Below, piece after piece: positions 1-11,543 of a stretch of DNA of 64,000 nt; position 1 is the stretch's first letter; every line of letters starts with the position of its first letter. The notes beneath the pieces were generated by a model. It had not been told where the DNA came from and searched no databases. It saw nothing but the letters and a program-made list of their open reading frames with translations. The position numbers were made by a program, and so were the translations under genes. The DNA comes from a bacterium. GTDB taxonomy: Bacteria; Orphanbacterota; Orphanbacteria; Orphanbacterales; Orphanbacteraceae. The DNA lies in assembly GCA_025782575.1 (NCBI GenBank), contig JALGYY010000044.1:60973-124972 (forward strand). Direction: 5' to 3'.

Positions 1-3000
1 GGCAGTGGTTCACCCCGGTTCCGGCAGGGATCAGGTTCCCCATGATGACGTTCTCTTTCAAGCCGAGCAGATTGTCGGTGGCACCCTTGATCGCCGCCTC
101 GGTCAGCACCCTGGTGGTCTCCTGGAAGGAAGCCGCCGATACGAAGCTCTCCGTAGAGAGGGACGCCTTGGTGATCCCGAGGAGCAACGGCTGGAACGTG
201 GCCGGCTTTCCACCCTCCGTGATCAGCCGCTCGTTCTCCAGCTTGATAATCCCCTTGGAGATCTGGTCCCCTTCGAGAAAGACCGTATCGCCCGAATCCT
301 CTACCCGCACCTTCTGGAGCATCTGACGGACAATGACCTCAATGTGCTTATCGTTGATCCGTACACCCTGAAGGCGGTAAACCTCCTGGATTTCGTTTAC
401 GAGGTACTCCTGAACCGCATTGTTCCCCTTGATCCGAAGGATGTCGTGCGGGTTGATCGGCCCCTCAGAGAGCGGCTCCCCGGCGACAACGTAGTCTCCT
501 TCTTTCACCATGAGGTGCTTTCCATGCTGGATCAGGTATTCCTTCTCAGCTCCTGACTCGTTGGTAGCAACGAGCTTACGGAGTCCGCGGACCGTACCCG
601 CGAACTTGATTGTGCCGTCGATTTCAGAGACCACGGCCGCATCTTTCGGCTTCCGCGCCTCGAAAAGCTCCGCTACTCGGGGTAGACCACCTGTGATATC
701 CCTGGTTTTTGAAAATTCCCGCGGAATTTTCGCCAGAATCGAACCCCCGGCGACCTTGTCACCGTCGTGAGCCAGAATCCGGGCTCCCGTCGGAATGAGA
801 TATTCGGCGCTCTTCCGGCCGCCGGTACCGACAATTCGAATTGTCGGGTGCAGGCTTTTTTCACGTACATCGATGATCACCCGCTGGCGGAGACCGGTCT
901 TGTCATCCAGCTCCTCGCGGACTGTCACCTCGTCGATGATATCGACGAACTTCACCACACCCTTCTTTTCCGAAACGATCGGCGTCGAGTAAGGGTCCCA
1001 CTCGAAGATCGCCTGTCCCTCTTCGACCTTGTCCCCTGCGGCGACCCGCAGGTGAGCTCCGTACGGAATGCGGTGCTTCGCCCGCACCCGCTCCTCGTCG
1101 TCGATGATCGACACCTCACCATGCCTGGCAATGACCACATGAACCTTGTCGGCCTGCTGGATGGTCCGGACCCGATCGTTGAACAGGATCTCTCCGCCAA
1201 CCCGGGCTACGAGCTCCGTGTCCTCAGCAATGCGGGCAGCCGTACCACCGATGTGGAAGGTACGCAGCGTCAGCTGAGTGCCCGGCTCGCCGATCGACTG
1301 GGCTGCAATCACCCCGGCAGCCTCGCCGAGCGTCACGATCCGGCCTGTCGCCAGGTTTCTACCGTAACAATTGATACAGACACCGCGCCGTGACTCGCAG
1401 GTGAGGACGGAGCGGATCTTCACCATTTCGATACCTGCCTCTTCGACTGCGATCGATTCTTTCTCGGTGATCTGCTCAGCAGCGTGAACGATGATGTCGC
1501 CCGAAATCGGATCAACAATATCCTCTACCGCTACGCGGCCGAGAATCCGATCGGCCAGCGGTTCGATCACCTTCTCACCCTCTTTGAGGGCGGAAGTGTC
1601 GAGTCCCAGAATCGTGCCGCAGTCGTCTTCATTAATGATGACATCCTGCGCCACATCGACAAGACGACGGGTGAGATAACCAGCGTCAGCAGTCTTCAGA
1701 GCGGTATCGGCGAGACCCTTCCGCGCACCGTGCGTGGAAATGAAGTACTCGAGCACCGTCAGGCCTTCGCGGAAGTTCGAGACAATAGGCGACTCGATCA
1801 CTTCCTGACCGGTGAGCTTCTTCTGCGGTTTTGCCATCAGCCCACGCATACCGGCAAGCTGGCGGATCTGCTCTTTCGAGCCTCTCGCCCCGGAGTTCGC
1901 CATCATGTATACCGGGTTGAATCCACCGAACGACCTGCCGAGGTTCTGGAACATGATGTCTGAAATATCGTTCGTGACGTGCGTCCAGGTATCAATCACC
2001 TTGTTGTAACGCTCACCGTTCGTGATCTGACCGCTTTTGTAATGATCGTAAATCTTGCGAACTTCCTTCTCCGCCTTCTTGATCATCTCGGTTTTCTCTT
2101 TCGGTATCATGATGTCATCAATACCGATCGTGATTCCCGCAAGAGTGGCGTAACGGAAACCGAGATCCTTGAGGTCGTCCAGAAACGCCGCTGTCCGGGC
2201 GCCGCCCAGCTTGGTATGGCTCCGGCCGACGATTTTCTCGAGTTCGCTCTTGTTCATCACATCGTTGATGAACTGAAGTTCCTCGGGTACGACCCGGTTG
2301 AAGATCACGCGGCCGACAGTCGTTTCGATCCGCTTACCCCTGAACAGTACTTTGATCTTGGTACCGAGCTCCACGAGGTCGGCCGCGTAAGCAGCTTCGA
2401 CATCATCGAAATTACCGAAGCCCATCCCCTCGCCCTTCGCTCCGTCGCGGGGCAGAGTGATGTAGTAGCAACCGAGCACGATATCCTGCGAGGGAGAGGC
2501 GACAGGGCGCCCGCTCGCCGGTGCGAGAATATTGTGACTGCTGAGCATCAATACGCGCGCTTCGATCTGCGCTTCGAACGAAAGCGGCACATGTACCGCC
2601 ATCTGATCGCCGTCAAAGTCGGCGTTGAATGCCGCACAGACGAGCGGATGAATACGGATCGCCTTCCCTTCGACCAGGACCGGCTTGAACGCCTGGATCC
2701 CGAGCCGGTGAAGGGTGGGGGCGCGGTTCAGCAGAACCGGATGGTCCTGAATGATCTCTTCGAGAATATCCCAGACTTCAGGTTTCTCCCGCTCCACGAG
2801 CTTCTTCGCGCTCTTTACTGTCTGTACATAGCCCTTGTCTTCCAGCTTCTTGATAATGAAGGGTTTGAAAAGTTCGAGTGCCATGTTCTTCGGCAGCCCG
2901 CACTGATCCAGCTTGAGCTCCGGCCCGACAACAATTACCGAACGGCCTGAGTAGTCGACTCGCTTACCGAGGAGGTTCTGGCGGAACCGCCCCTGTTTTC

Positions 3001-3994
3001 CCTTCAACATGTCGGATAGGGACTTCAGCGGCCGGTTACCCGGTCCGCGGACGGCGCGGGTGCGGCGTCCGTTATCGAACAGCGCGTCCACCGCTTCCTG
3101 AAGCATCCTCTTCTCGTTACGCAGGATGACCTCGGGGGCGCGAATATCCACCAGCTTCTTCAGCCGATTATTCCGGTTGATCACGCGCCGGTAGAGATCG
3201 TTCAGATCGGAAGTGGCGAACCGTCCTCCCTCGAGGGGGACGAGAGGCCGAAGGTCAGGCGGAAGAACGGGGACGATGTCCAGAATCATCCACTCCGGCT
3301 TGTTGCCCGACTGCCGAAAAGCTTCGACGACCCTGAGCCGCTTCAGCGTGTCTTTCTTTCGCTGGACCGAGGTTTCCATCTTCACCTGCACCCGCAGTTG
3401 ATTGGAGACTTCTTCGATCCTGACGTTGGCGAGAAGCGATTTGATCGCCTCGGCGCCCATGTCCGCTTCGAACCCGTCTACCCCGAATTCCTTCCGGAGT
3501 GCAATATAGCGCTCTTCCGAGAGGAGTTCTTTTTCTTCGAGAGGGGTATCCTTCGGGTCGATCACGACGAACGACTCGTAGTACAGAATCCTCTCGAGAT
3601 CGCGAACGGTCATGTGCAGCAGATGCCCGATCCGGCTCGGAATCCCTTTGAAGTACCAGATATGAGATACCGGAACGGCTAGTTTGATATGGCCGAGTCG
3701 CTCACGGCGAACCTTGGCCTGCGTCACCTCGACGCCGCAACGGTCACAGACGACCCCACGGTATCGAATTCGTTTATACTTCCCGCAATTACACTCCCAG
3801 TCCTTGACCGGCCCGAAGATCCTCTCGCAAAAGAGGCCGTCTTTCTCCGGTTTGAAGGAGCGGTAATTGATCGTCTCAGGCTTCGTGACCTCACCGAACG
3901 ACCATCCCAGGATCGTCTCCGGCGAGGCGAGCTGAATCCGGATCGATTTAAACGATGCGGGCTTCCTGCTCTCTTTGTCTCTTGCGGTAAACAC
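1..3994 (-). CDS. rpoC: RNA polymerase beta' subunit RpoC (C-terminus off the left edge)
   Basis: This is the largest subunit of RNA polymerase and carries the catalytic magnesium site. About 1331 residues are visible. The N-terminal zinc site is seen as CNC followed by CDRC near residues 70-90. The active-site motif NADFDGDQM lies near residue 455, and the second zinc-site region ([12 protein letters not shown]) lies near residues 860-880. The start is taken as GTG at 3994 because it follows a GGGGGGTAAG Shine-Dalgarno sequence, is preceded in frame by a stop, and leads directly into the conserved SPETI-GWSFGEV region. The last visible residues are close to the usual C-terminus, so only a few tens of residues should be missing. 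It is the last gene of the ribosomal/rpo operon seen here, 59 bp after rpoB. Confidence 0.98.
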   Translation of the reverse strand, partial: MFTARDKESRKPASFKSIRIQLASPETILGWSFGEVTKPETINYRSFKPEKDGLFCERIFGPVKDWECNCGKYKRIRYRGVVCDRCGVEVTQAKVRRERLGHIKLAVPVSHIWYFKGIPSRIGHLLHMTVRDLERILYYESFVVIDPKDTPLEEKELLSEERYIALRKEFGVDGFEADMGAEAIKSLLANVRIEEVSNQLRVQVKMETSVQRKKDTLKRLRVVEAFRQSGNKPEWMILDIVPVLPPDLRPLVPLEGGRFATSDLNDLYRRVINRNNRLKKLVDIRAPEVILRNEKRMLQEAVDALFDNGRRTRAVRGPGNRPLKSLSDMLKGKQGRFRQNLLGKRVDYSGRSVIVVGPELKLDQCGLPKNMALELFKPFIIKKLEDKGYVQTVKSAKKLVEREKPEVWDILEEIIQDHPVLLNRAPTLHRLGIQAFKPVLVEGKAIRIHPLVCAAFNADFDGDQMAVHVPLSFEAQIEARVLMLSSHNILAPASGRPVASPSQDIVLGCYYITLPRDGAKGEGMGFGNFDDVEAAYAADLVELGTKIKVLFRGKRIETTVGRVIFNRVVPEELQFINDVMNKSELEKIVGRSHTKLGGARTAAFLDDLKDLGFRYATLAGITIGIDDIMIPKEKTEMIKKAEKEVRKIYDHYKSGQITNGERYNKVIDTWTHVTNDISDIMFQNLGRSFGGFNPVYMMANSGARGSKEQIRQLAGMRGLMAKPQKKLTGQEVIESPIVSNFREGLTVLEYFISTHGARKGLADTALKTADAGYLTRRLVDVAQDVIINEDDCGTILGLDTSALKEGEKVIEPLADRILGRVAVEDIVDPISGDIIVHAAEQITEKESIAVEEAGIEMVKIRSVLTCESRRGVCINCYGRNLATGRIVTLGEAAGVIAAQSIGEPGTQLTLRTFHIGGTAARIAEDTELVARVGGEILFNDRVRTIQQADKVHVVIARHGEVSIIDDEERVRAKHRIPYGAHLRVAAGDKVEEGQAIFEWDPYSTPIVSEKKGVVKFVDIIDEVTVREELDDKTGLRQRVIIDVREKSLHPTIRIVGTGGRKSAEYLIPTGARILAHDGDKVAGGSILAKIPREFSKTRDITGGLPRVAELFEARKPKDAAVVSEIDGTIKFAGTVRGLRKLVATNESGAEKEYLIQHGKHLMVKEGDYVVAGEPLSEGPINPHDILRIKGNNAVQEYLVNEIQEVYRLQGVRINDKHIEVIVRQMLQKVRVEDSGDTVFLEGDQISKGIIKLENERLITEGGKPATFQPLLLGITKASLSTESFVSAASFQETTRVLTEAAIKGATDNLLGLKENVIMGNLIPAGTGVNHC

Positions 3995-4053
3995 GTGCGC
4001 TTACCCCCCGATCGGTGCGCCCTTTCCCTGACGGGATCGGACCGGCCGCTCCA

Positions 4054-7000
4054 TTACTTCGACGAATTTTCCTGCTGAAGGTGAATATCCAACCCCAGCG
4101 ACTGCAACTCCTTCACGAGCACGTTGAACGACTCGGGAATACCGGGCTGCGGCGGATTGTCTCCCTTCACGATCGCCTCATACACCTTGGACCGGCCGAC
4201 CACGTCGTCCGATTTCACGGTGAGAAGCTCCTGGAGCGTATAGGCGGCTCCATATGCCTCGAGCGCCCAGACTTCCATCTCACCAAAGCGCTGGCCACCG
4301 AACTGGGCTTTACCGCCCAACGGCTGCTGCGTAACCAGTGAGTACGGCCCGATTGATCGAGCGTGGATTTTATCATCAACGAGGTGAGACAGTTTCAACA
4401 TGTAAATCTGTCCCACCGTCACCTGTTCCTTGATCCGTTCGCCGGATCGACCATCGTAAAGCCAGGTCTTTCCGTTCGACGGCAGATTCGCCTCGGCAAG
4501 TTTATCTTTGATCTCACCGATGGTCGCTCCGTCGAACACGGCGGTGGCCACCTTGATTCCGAGGTGTTGGCATGCCCAACCCATGTGCGTTTCGAGCACC
4601 TGACCCAGGTTCATACGGGAAGGTACGCCGAGCGGGTTGAGAACGATTTCGACCGGAATGCCGTCCGCGGTATGAGGCATGTCCTCAACCGGCAGGATCT
4701 TGGCGACGACACCCTTGTTTCCATGCCGTCCGGCCATCTTGTCACCCACGGAGATCTTGCGTTTCTTCGAGATGTAGACCTTGACGAGTTTCACCACGCC
4801 GGGCGAAAGTTCGTCGCCTCGATTCAAACGCTCCAGCTCGCGTGCGCCTGCGCGTTCCTTCAGGTCCAGCGCTTCTCCCGCTGCGTCCAGAATCTGCCGG
4901 ACTTTGTTATTCGTTCGCGTGTCGTCAGTGAACGGCTCGTCGTGACCGACCTTTTCGAAATCGATCTCCTCCAGCAACCGTTCGTTCCACTTCCGACCTG
5001 CCCGAATGTACTCATCGTTCGCGCTATAATAGAAACGGGCCGTGGTGTGATCTTCGAGAGCATGGTGAATCCGCTCTTTCCTCAGATCCTGGATCCCCTT
5101 GATCTCGCGGCGAATCCGACGCTTGATCTCTTCGGCCTTTTTCTTCTCTTCCTTCTTGGCGCGTTCGTCACGCTCTTTCCGGGAGAAGACTTTCACATCG
5201 ATAACGATGCCGTCCATGCCGGGAGAGGCCTTGAGTGACGCATCCTTCACGTCGCCCGCCTTCTCACCGAATATAGCGCGGAGCAACCGCTCCTCAGGGG
5301 AAAGCTCGGTCTCGCCCTTGGGTGTGACCTTCCCCACCAGGATATCTCCGGATCGAACGTGGGCTCCAACCCGAACGATGCCGTCCTCATCGAGATTCTT
5401 AACCGCTTCCTCGCTTACGTTCGGAATCTCACGGGTGATCTCTTCGACTCCCCGCTTGGTGTCCCGTACCTGAAGCTCGTACTCCTCGATATGTATGGAG
5501 CTGAAGCGATCGTTCTTGACGAGCTCTTCACTGAGAAGAATGGCATCTTCGAAGTTGTAGCCGTTCCAGGGCATGAAGGCGACCAGCACGTTCTGGCCGA
5601 GGGCGAGTTCACCCCCCTGCGTGCCGGGACCGTCTGCGATCACCTGGCCCGGTTTCACCTTGTCCCCCGGCTTGACGATCGGCTTCTGATTGATGCAGGT
5701 GTCCTGGTTCGAGCGGCGGTACTTGGTAAGCTTGTGAATCTCGAGCCCTTCAAAGCCCGTGAAGTCCAGCTCCCGCCCTCTCGAGTAATTGATCACGATC
5801 TGGTCGGCCGACACTGATTCAACCGTGCCGCCCCGCTTGGTCGTTATGAGAACGCCGGAGTCGCGTGCCACCTTGCCTTCGAGACCGGTACCGACGAGCG
5901 GCACCTCCGCCCGGAGGAGGGGGACCGACTGCCTCTGCATATTCGACCCCATGAGCGCACGGTTCGCATCGTCATGCTCCAGAAACGGGATCAGCGCTGT
6001 CGCCGCCGATACGAGCTGCATCGTGGAAACATCCATATAATCGACTCGGTCGCGATCGACGATCGGGTAGTCACTTCGGAATCGAGCGGTCAGACGATCA
6101 GGGATGATCTTGCCCTTGTCGTCCAGCGGTACATTCGCCTGGGCGATGATGTGCTCATCTTCCTGGTCCGCCGAAAGATACTCGATATTCTTGGATGCGA
6201 CACCGTTCTTCACCTTGCGATAAGGTGTCTCCAGGAATCCGTACTCGTTCACCCGGGCGTAGGTTGAAAGAGAACTGATAAGACCGATATTCGGCCCTTC
6301 CGGAGTTTCGATCGGACACATCCGCCCGTAGTGAGTGTAGTGAACGTCACGCACTTCGAAGCCGGCCCGCTCTCTAGTCAGACCGCCCGGCCCGAGAGCC
6401 GAAAGACGACGCTTGTGAGTCAGCTCAGCGAGCGGATTCGTCTGGTCCATGAATTGGGAGAGCTGAGAGCTGCCGAAGAACGTCTTTACCACAGCCGAAA
6501 TCGTTCGCGCGTTGATGAGATCGTAAGGCGCGATGTTGTCGGTATCACCGAGACTCATCCGCTCCTTGATGATCCGCGCCATCCGCGACAGCCCGATCGA
6601 GAACTGGATCGAGAGGAGCTCGCCTACAGACCGGAGTCGTCGATTGCCGAGGTGATCGATATCGTCGTTGAAACCGTTACCGATCTTGAGCTTCAGCACG
6701 TACCGGATGATCGCGACGAAATCCTCCTTCGTGAGGGTCGTCGTGTCAGTCGGGATGCTGAGCCCCAGACGGCGGTTCAGCTTGTGCCGTCCCACCTTGG
6801 CGAGATCGTAACGCTTCGGATTGAAGAAAAGCCGATCCAGAAGGGCACGGGCCGTATCAAGGCTCGGCGGATCTCCCGGACGGAGAAGATTGTAGATCTT
6901 CTTCAGCGCTTCTTCTTCACTGGTGGTCGGGTCCTTGACGAGTGTGTTTTTAATAACCGCAGAATCCATTTCCTCGTCAGGCAGAAGAAGGCTGATCTTG

Positions 7001-7848
7001 CCCACTTTGAGGTCCCTGAATTTCTCGATCAGCTGCGGCGTGATCTCATCGCCGGCAGCGGCGATTACTTCGCCCGTCCCGGACACTTCATCGACAACAT
7101 CGGCTCCGAGAAGCTGCCCGACCATCTCGTCTTTCTTGCGGCTCGTAGCGAAGTTCACTTTCTTGGCGGAATAGACGAGCCTCAGACAATCCTCATTGGT
7201 CGAGTATCCGAGGGCACGGAGGAGAATCGTGACCGGAAGTTTTCGTTTCCTGTCTATATGAACGTACAGCATATCGTTGATGTCGGTCGAAAACTCGACC
7301 CACGAACCACGGTAGGGAATGATCCTCGCCGTGTAGAGACGCTTTCCGTTCGGATGCACTTCCTGGTCGAAGAAAACACCGGGTGAGCGGTGAAGCTGGC
7401 TCACAATGACCCGCTCCGCTCCGTTAATGATAAACGTACCTTTTGCCGTGATGACCGGAAGTTCGCCCAGGTAGACTTCCTGTTCGATTACTTCCCGGAC
7501 TTTCTTCTCTCCATCCACCGTCTCTTTGACGAGGAGGCGGAGAGTTGCTTTGAGCGGAGCCGCGAATGTTACATCGCGCTCGGCGCACTCATCGACATCG
7601 TACTTCGGATCGCCAAGGCCATAAGACACGAATTCGAGGCTGAAATTGCCCCGCGCGTCCTCGATGGGGAAGACCTCATTGAAAACCGCTTGCAGCCCCT
7701 GGTTTTTCCTTTGGTCGGGCGAAACACTGAGTTGAAGGAAGTGTTCGAACGACTTGAGCTGAATGTCGAGGAGGTTCGGTATCTCCATCACGGCGGGGAA
7801 CTTGGAAAATGAAACCCGCTCGGTAGGCAGAGAAGACAAGTATCCCAC
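4054..7848 (-). CDS. rpoB: RNA polymerase beta subunit RpoB
   Basis: RpoB is the second large catalytic subunit of RNA polymerase; the 1264-residue length is normal for the family. The rifampicin-binding region is recognisable as [14 protein letters not shown] followed by [12 protein letters not shown] and [12 protein letters not shown]. The C-terminal part has the conserved [12 protein letters not shown] and [24 protein letters not shown] motifs. The serine in the [10 protein letters not shown] stretch and the H and R of HKRRLSALG are the rifampicin-sensitive types, so no resistance substitution is evident. It sits 99 bp after rplL, and that gap contains hairpin-forming sequence. It is followed by rpoC. 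Confidence 0.99.
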   Translation of the reverse strand: MGYLSSLPTERVSFSKFPAVMEIPNLLDIQLKSFEHFLQLSVSPDQRKNQGLQAVFNEVFPIEDARGNFSLEFVSYGLGDPKYDVDECAERDVTFAAPLKATLRLLVKETVDGEKKVREVIEQEVYLGELPVITAKGTFIINGAERVIVSQLHRSPGVFFDQEVHPNGKRLYTARIIPYRGSWVEFSTDINDMLYVHIDRKRKLPVTILLRALGYSTNEDCLRLVYSAKKVNFATSRKKDEMVGQLLGADVVDEVSGTGEVIAAAGDEITPQLIEKFRDLKVGKISLLLPDEEMDSAVIKNTLVKDPTTSEEEALKKIYNLLRPGDPPSLDTARALLDRLFFNPKRYDLAKVGRHKLNRRLGLSIPTDTTTLTKEDFVAIIRYVLKLKIGNGFNDDIDHLGNRRLRSVGELLSIQFSIGLSRMARIIKERMSLGDTDNIAPYDLINARTISAVVKTFFGSSQLSQFMDQTNPLAELTHKRRLSALGPGGLTRERAGFEVRDVHYTHYGRMCPIETPEGPNIGLISSLSTYARVNEYGFLETPYRKVKNGVASKNIEYLSADQEDEHIIAQANVPLDDKGKIIPDRLTARFRSDYPIVDRDRVDYMDVSTMQLVSAATALIPFLEHDDANRALMGSNMQRQSVPLLRAEVPLVGTGLEGKVARDSGVLITTKRGGTVESVSADQIVINYSRGRELDFTGFEGLEIHKLTKYRRSNQDTCINQKPIVKPGDKVKPGQVIADGPGTQGGELALGQNVLVAFMPWNGYNFEDAILLSEELVKNDRFSSIHIEEYELQVRDTKRGVEEITREIPNVSEEAVKNLDEDGIVRVGAHVRSGDILVGKVTPKGETELSPEERLLRAIFGEKAGDVKDASLKASPGMDGIVIDVKVFSRKERDERAKKEEKKKAEEIKRRIRREIKGIQDLRKERIHHALEDHTTARFYYSANDEYIRAGRKWNERLLEEIDFEKVGHDEPFTDDTRTNNKVRQILDAAGEALDLKERAGARELERLNRGDELSPGVVKLVKVYISKKRKISVGDKMAGRHGNKGVVAKILPVEDMPHTADGIPVEIVLNPLGVPSRMNLGQVLETHMGWACQHLGIKVATAVFDGATIGEIKDKLAEANLPSNGKTWLYDGRSGERIKEQVTVGQIYMLKLSHLVDDKIHARSIGPYSLVTQQPLGGKAQFGGQRFGEMEVWALEAYGAAYTLQELLTVKSDDVVGRSKVYEAIVKGDNPPQPGIPESFNVLVKELQSLGLDIHLQQENSSK

Positions 7849-7886
7849 TCCTTACTGAGAGAAAACGATCAGTCCCGGCCGAACCC

Positions 7887-7909
7887 GGGAACTCTTGTAA
7901 CGAGCTCCC
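7887..7909 (-). promoter_or_regulatory. Hairpin in the rplL-rpoB intergenic region
   Basis: The minus strand reads GGGAGCTC, seven loop bases, then GAGTTCCC, giving eight pairs including one G-U. Neighbouring GTTCCCGG and CCGGGAC segments could form a competing stem. In other bacteria the rplL-rpoB gap holds an attenuator or RNA-processing hairpin, so a similar role is inferred. There is no U-tract directly after the stem, so it is not a classical terminator. Confidence 0.4.
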
Positions 7910-7947
7910 GGACCGGCGCCGGACCCAAAAACCGTGAGGAACAGAAA

Positions 7948-8352
7948 TTACTTGATGTCGACCTGTCCGCCGGCTTCCTCGATCTTACCCTTGATCTCGT
8001 CGGCTTCCGCCTGTGAGACAGCCTCTTTGACCGCCTTCGGCGCGGCGTCGACAAGCGCCTTGGCCTCTTTGAGCCCGAGACCGGTGATGGCGCGAACCGT
8101 CTTGATTACCTGGATCTTCTTGTCGCCAGGGGCAGTGAGGATTACGTCGAATTCGGTCTGCTCTTCGACAGCAGCTTCGCCACCGCCGCCGCCCATCGGC
8201 ATCGCCATCGCCTGCGGCGCAGCGGAGACGTCGAAACGATCTTCGATCGCCTTCACGAGCTCGGAAGCCTCGAGAACGGTAAGCTTTTCAATCGCATCGA
8301 GCATTTCCTGGATCTTTGGTGAAACTTCGATGGTGGCTGTTTCTTCACTCAT
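7948..8352 (-). CDS. rplL: 50S ribosomal protein L7/L12
   Basis: L7/L12 forms the flexible ribosomal stalk that recruits and stimulates translational GTPases. It is 134 residues long. The N-terminal dimerisation domain (about 10-45) is followed by a glycine-rich hinge (about 60-67, MGGGGGEAA). The C-terminal factor-binding domain contains the typical [10 protein letters not shown] and [15 protein letters not shown] segments. The N-terminus is roughly ten residues longer than in many relatives. It follows rplJ by 89 bp in the same operon. Confidence 0.98.
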   Translation of the reverse strand: MSEETATIEVSPKIQEMLDAIEKLTVLEASELVKAIEDRFDVSAAPQAMAMPMGGGGGEAAVEEQTEFDVILTAPGDKKIQVIKTVRAITGLGLKEAKALVDAAPKAVKEAVSQAEADEIKGKIEEAGGQVDIK

Positions 8353-8441
8353 TTTCTTTTCCTCCCGATCAATCGGAGCTTAGCTTGATAACTGTCAAAC
8401 GAAGGGCGTCCATGACCGCATCGAAGTGCGGCGGCGCCTCG

Positions 8442-9083
8442 TCAGGATTCTTCTTTTGCGTCGGGAGCGTCTCCGCTCTCCTCCGCCTTGGCGGGCTCTT
8501 CCTTCGCCGGTGCGGCTTCGGAAGATGCGCTCTCTGCGCTATCTGTAGAAGAGGTCGGGCCACCACCCGCCTCTTTGACCTTGCGGACTTCCTCGACGGC
8601 CAGGGCGAGGCTCGCCAACACCGCCTGGATTCCACCCGCAATCCCCTGAACAGGGGCGTTAATAAGTCCCGCGATCTGGGCGATCAACACAGGCTTGGAG
8701 GGCAGCTTGGCGACTTCCGCCACTTCATCGGGCGACACCACTCTGCCGTCGATGAACCCACCCTTGATCTTCGGGAGCTTATGTTCCTTCGCGAAGTCCG
8801 ACAGGATTTTCGCGGGTGCGATCGGATCGGAATCGGCTATCGCCCAACCGGTCGGACCCGAGAGGAATTCCTCAAGCCCGTCCATTCCGACCTGTTTGAT
8901 CGCGTGAATTGCTAATGTGTTTTTTACGACAAGAAAGCGCGTTTCCGCTTTCCGGCATTTCCGCCGGAGCTCGGTTATGCTTTCGACGTCGAGACCGGAG
9001 AAATCGGCGATCACCACTCCTTGCGCGGTGGAGAGCCTCTCCTTGAAAGCCTCGACAGCTTCTATCTTGGATTGCGCTGGCAT
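8442..9083 (-). CDS. rplJ: 50S ribosomal protein L10
   Basis: L10 is the base of the ribosomal stalk, binding 23S rRNA and carrying L7/L12 dimers. The N-terminal RNA-binding domain is clear (KERLSTAQGVVIADFSGL, then RFLVVKNTLAIHA). At 213 residues it is longer than the usual 165-175. The extra length is a C-terminal tail of about 40 residues rich in Ala, Glu, Ser and Lys, of low complexity, after the L7/L12-binding helix. It starts three bases after the rplA stop codon, so there is no room for a classical L10 leader directly upstream. Confidence 0.97.
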   Translation of the reverse strand: MPAQSKIEAVEAFKERLSTAQGVVIADFSGLDVESITELRRKCRKAETRFLVVKNTLAIHAIKQVGMDGLEEFLSGPTGWAIADSDPIAPAKILSDFAKEHKLPKIKGGFIDGRVVSPDEVAEVAKLPSKPVLIAQIAGLINAPVQGIAGGIQAVLASLALAVEEVRKVKEAGGGPTSSTDSAESASSEAAPAKEEPAKAEESGDAPDAKEES

Positions 9084-9086
9084 GAC

Positions 9087-9800
9087 TCAGGCTCCTTGTG
9101 AGGAAATCTGCAGGAGTGTGGCACCAATATCGATGCGGACGCCGGGACCCATTGTGGATGAGAGCGTGACGCTCTTCCAATAGGTGCCCTTTGCTGCAGC
9201 CGGCTTGGCTCGATTCAGTTCTCCGAGAACGGTTCGGGCGTTTTCGGCCAGGTTATCCGCCGAGAACGAGACCTTTCCGATCGGCACGTGTATGTTTCCG
9301 GTCTTGTCGGTGCGGTACTCGATCCGCCCCGCCTTGACCTCTTTGACCGCTTTCCCGACTTCGAAAGTGACGGACCCGCTCTTCGGGTTCGGCATGAGAC
9401 TCCGAGGGCCAAGTACGCGGCCAAGTTTTCCCACATCTCTCATCATGTCGGGCGTGGAGATTACGGCGTCGAAATCGAGCCAACCACCCTGGACCTTTTT
9501 GACGAAATCTTCGCCACCGACGAAATCAGCACCCGCCTTTTCCGCTTCCGTGACTTTCTCTCCCTTGGCAAAGACAAGAACTCGTACGGTCTTTCCTGTG
9601 CCGTGGGGGAGCGAAATCGTACCGCGGATCTGCTGGTCCGAATGCCGTGGGTCGACACCGAGGCGGGCGGACAGTTCAACGGTTTCGTCGAACTTGGCCT
9701 TCGCGCCTCCTTTTACCAGGCCGAGTGCTTCGTTCAGGTCGTAGTTCTTCATATGCACGACCTGCTCGTGCGCTGCCCGGTAGCGCTTTCCTTTGCTCAT
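9087..9800 (-). CDS. rplA: 50S ribosomal protein L1
   Basis: L1 binds 23S rRNA at the E-site stalk and in many bacteria represses its own operon. The 237-residue length is typical. The signature [18 protein letters not shown] is present near residues 125-145. The reading frame is open further upstream, but ATG at 9800 is chosen because an AGGAGA Shine-Dalgarno lies just before it and the protein then begins MSKGKRYR, as usual in the family. It is cotranscribed with rplK upstream and rplJ three bases downstream. Confidence 0.98.
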   Translation of the reverse strand: MSKGKRYRAAHEQVVHMKNYDLNEALGLVKGGAKAKFDETVELSARLGVDPRHSDQQIRGTISLPHGTGKTVRVLVFAKGEKVTEAEKAGADFVGGEDFVKKVQGGWLDFDAVISTPDMMRDVGKLGRVLGPRSLMPNPKSGSVTFEVGKAVKEVKAGRIEYRTDKTGNIHVPIGKVSFSADNLAENARTVLGELNRAKPAAAKGTYWKSVTLSSTMGPGVRIDIGATLLQISSQGA

Positions 9801-9837
9801 GAATTTTTCTCCTGATCTCCCGCGTTCACATATGGGG

Positions 9838-10278
9838 CTAAGGGAGAACTCCGTCCACCTCAATACCCATACTGCGCGCGGTTCCTGCGATCATTCGCAT
9901 GGCCATCTCAACATCATTGGCGTTGAGATCTTCCTGCTTCAACTCAGCGATTTCACGAAGTTGGTCGGGAGTTACTTTGCCGACCTTGTTTCGATTAGGC
10001 TCGCCCGAGGCCTTCGCGAGACCGACAGCGCGCTTCAGAAGCACCGCAGCCGGTGGCGATTTCGTAATGAAGGAATAGGACCGATCCGCGTAGACGGTGA
10101 TGACTACCGGAATGATCAGCCCCTGTTTCTCCTGCGTTTTGGCGTTGAACGCCTTGCAGAAATCCATGATGTTCACACCGTGCTGACCGAGCGCCGGCCC
10201 GACTGGAGGAGCGGGAGTCGCGTTGCCCGCCGGGATTTGGAGCTTGATCATGCCCATGATTTTTTTTGGTGGTGCCAT
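9838..10278 (-). CDS. rplK: 50S ribosomal protein L11
   Basis: L11 forms part of the GTPase-associated centre and binds the thiostrepton-loop region of 23S rRNA. The 146-residue protein has the expected N-terminal motif ([20 protein letters not shown]) and the C-terminal rRNA-binding domain ending in [10 protein letters not shown]. Its N-terminus begins [12 protein letters not shown], a little longer than the common MAKK start. It lies 35 bp downstream of nusG in the usual secE-nusG-rplK-rplA order. Confidence 0.98.
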   Translation of the reverse strand: MAPPKKIMGMIKLQIPAGNATPAPPVGPALGQHGVNIMDFCKAFNAKTQEKQGLIIPVVITVYADRSYSFITKSPPAAVLLKRAVGLAKASGEPNRNKVGKVTPDQLREIAELKQEDLNANDVEMAMRMIAGTARSMGIEVDGVLP

Positions 10279-10313
10279 TGTCCTGCTACTCCTTGCGCCG
10301 ACTGATCGGGCGC

Positions 10314-11147
10314 CTACAGATTCTTCACCTGAAGAAAATCGAGCTCGACGGGTGTTGCGCGGCCGAAGATCGATACCATGACTTTCAATTTGCCGCGCTC
10401 GGGGTTGATTTCGTCTACAATGCCCGTGAAATCCGTAAACGGTCCGTCGGTCACCTTCACATGCTCGCCGATGTGGTACGGCACTGTCGGAGTCGGCTTC
10501 CCCTTCGACCCTTCAATGCGGCCGAGGATTCGCTCGATTTCATCATCCGAAATCGGTTGCGGCTTGGCGCCCACGCCCACGAAACGTGTGACTCCCGGCG
10601 TATTCGATACGACGCGCCAGGTATCATCCGACATCTCCATCTGAACGAGCACATAGCTGGGAAAGAACTTCTTCGTCTGAATGGTCTTCTTCCCGTTTTT
10701 CATTTCCGCCACGCTCTCAGTCGGAATCAGCACGCGCGGGACGCTCTCCGAGAGCCCGGCCTGATCGATGGCCCGCCTGATGTTGCGGCACACTTTGTCT
10801 TCGTGCCCCGAGTAGGTATGGAGGACATACCAGTTGAACTTATCATCCTCCTTGGCCTCCTCGACGGTCTTCTCTTCCGCTGGCGCCGCCTCGGCGTCAT
10901 CGCCGTCTGCCGACTCCGTCACGGCCCCATCAGCATCGACGGAGACCGCATCCTCCCCAGCGGACTCTTCCGCCACAGTCTCCTCAGCCCCAGTCTCTTC
11001 CGCAGTTTCTTCCGCAGTCTCAGCTGTTTCTTCGGCAGCTTCTTCTTTGATATCAGTCGAATCGCTCACGATATCGCCTTCCGAGGTGGCGTCCGGAGAC
11101 ACCTCTCCGTCTTCCTGCCCGTGATTCTTACCTGTCTCATCCCACAT
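10314..11147 (-). CDS. nusG: Transcription termination/antitermination factor NusG with a long acidic N-terminal extension
   Basis: NusG binds RNA polymerase through its NGN domain and links it to Rho or the ribosome through its KOW domain. The NGN domain begins near residue 103 ([17 protein letters not shown]) and the KOW domain lies near 220-265 ([21 protein letters not shown]). The family is usually about 175-190 residues; this one has 277. The surplus is an N-terminal stretch of about 100 residues, almost entirely Glu, Ala, Asp, Thr and Ser, with short repeats such as [12 protein letters not shown]. The core looks fully conserved. The extension is probably disordered, and I infer no specific function for it. 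The gene follows secE by 19 bp. Confidence 0.97.
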   Translation of the reverse strand: MWDETGKNHGQEDGEVSPDATSEGDIVSDSTDIKEEAAEETAETAEETAEETGAEETVAEESAGEDAVSVDADGAVTESADGDDAEAAPAEEKTVEEAKEDDKFNWYVLHTYSGHEDKVCRNIRRAIDQAGLSESVPRVLIPTESVAEMKNGKKTIQTKKFFPSYVLVQMEMSDDTWRVVSNTPGVTRFVGVGAKPQPISDDEIERILGRIEGSKGKPTPTVPYHIGEHVKVTDGPFTDFTGIVDEINPERGKLKVMVSIFGRATPVELDFLQVKNL

Positions 11148-11166
11148 GATGCGTTCCGGCCGGGGA

Positions 11167-11367
11167 CTACAAACTAAATACGAGACGCACGATCCGCGAC
11201 AGACCGAAGTCGACGATTCCGATAAAGATCGCGATCAGAAAAACCGTGACCACCACTACAAGCGTGGACGACTTGAGCTCTTCCCAGGTAGGCCAGGCCA
11301 CCTTGTGAAGTTCGATCCAGACTTCCCGAAGAAAGCGACTGGATTTTTGTACGATTGTTTCACTCAT
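11167..11367 (-). CDS. secE: Preprotein translocase subunit SecE
   Basis: SecE is the small subunit of the SecYEG translocon in the inner membrane. The protein has 66 residues with one C-terminal membrane helix (about 38-58) preceded by the conserved amphipathic segment FLREVWIELHKVAWPTWEEL. The open frame extends 22 codons further upstream into the tRNA-Trp gene; the start at 11367 (MSETIVQKS) gives the normal short SecE and avoids that overlap. It is located between tRNA-Trp and nusG, as in many bacteria. Confidence 0.96.
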   Translation of the reverse strand: MSETIVQKSSRFLREVWIELHKVAWPTWEELKSSTLVVVVTVFLIAIFIGIVDFGLSRIVRLVFSL

Positions 11368-11406
11368 CTCAGATCGTACTCCTGGCAGGAGTAAAAATTG
11401 GGAACG

Positions 11407-11479
11407 CGGGCCCGGCAGGCTTCGAACCCGCAACCCCCGGTTTTGGAGACCGGTGCTCTACCAATTGAGCCACAGGCCC
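11407..11479 (-). tRNA. tRNA-Trp (anticodon CCA)
   Basis: A full cloverleaf folds on the minus strand. It has a 7-bp acceptor stem GGGCCTG/CGGGCCC, D-arm GCTC/GAGC, and anticodon stem CCGGT/ACCGG with loop CTCCAAA. The T-arm is GCGGG/CCTGC with loop TTCGAAG. The CCA tail is not encoded here, unlike in two of the neighbouring tRNA-Thr genes and tRNA-Gly. It lies between tuf and secE. Confidence 0.97.
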
Positions 11480-11495
11480 TTGTTCTCAGCCATTG

Positions 11496-11522
11496 GCGGC
11501 GCGACCTCCAGGGTCGCGCCGC
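11496..11522 (-). terminator. Perfect 11-bp hairpin between tuf and tRNA-Trp
   Basis: GCGGCGCGACC and GGTCGCGCCGC pair perfectly around a five-base loop, directly after the tuf stop codon. There is no strong U-run after it. It may therefore be a partial terminator, an mRNA 3'-end stabiliser or a processing signal upstream of tRNA-Trp. Confidence 0.55.
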
Positions 11523-11543
11523 GTGAATTCTATACTCTCTCCG

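Noticed and set aside
6331..7386. Long plus-strand open frame opposite rpoB (351 codons)
   Set aside because: It is the complement of a highly conserved rpoB region; its length comes from GC-rich codon bias and it shows no protein family signal.
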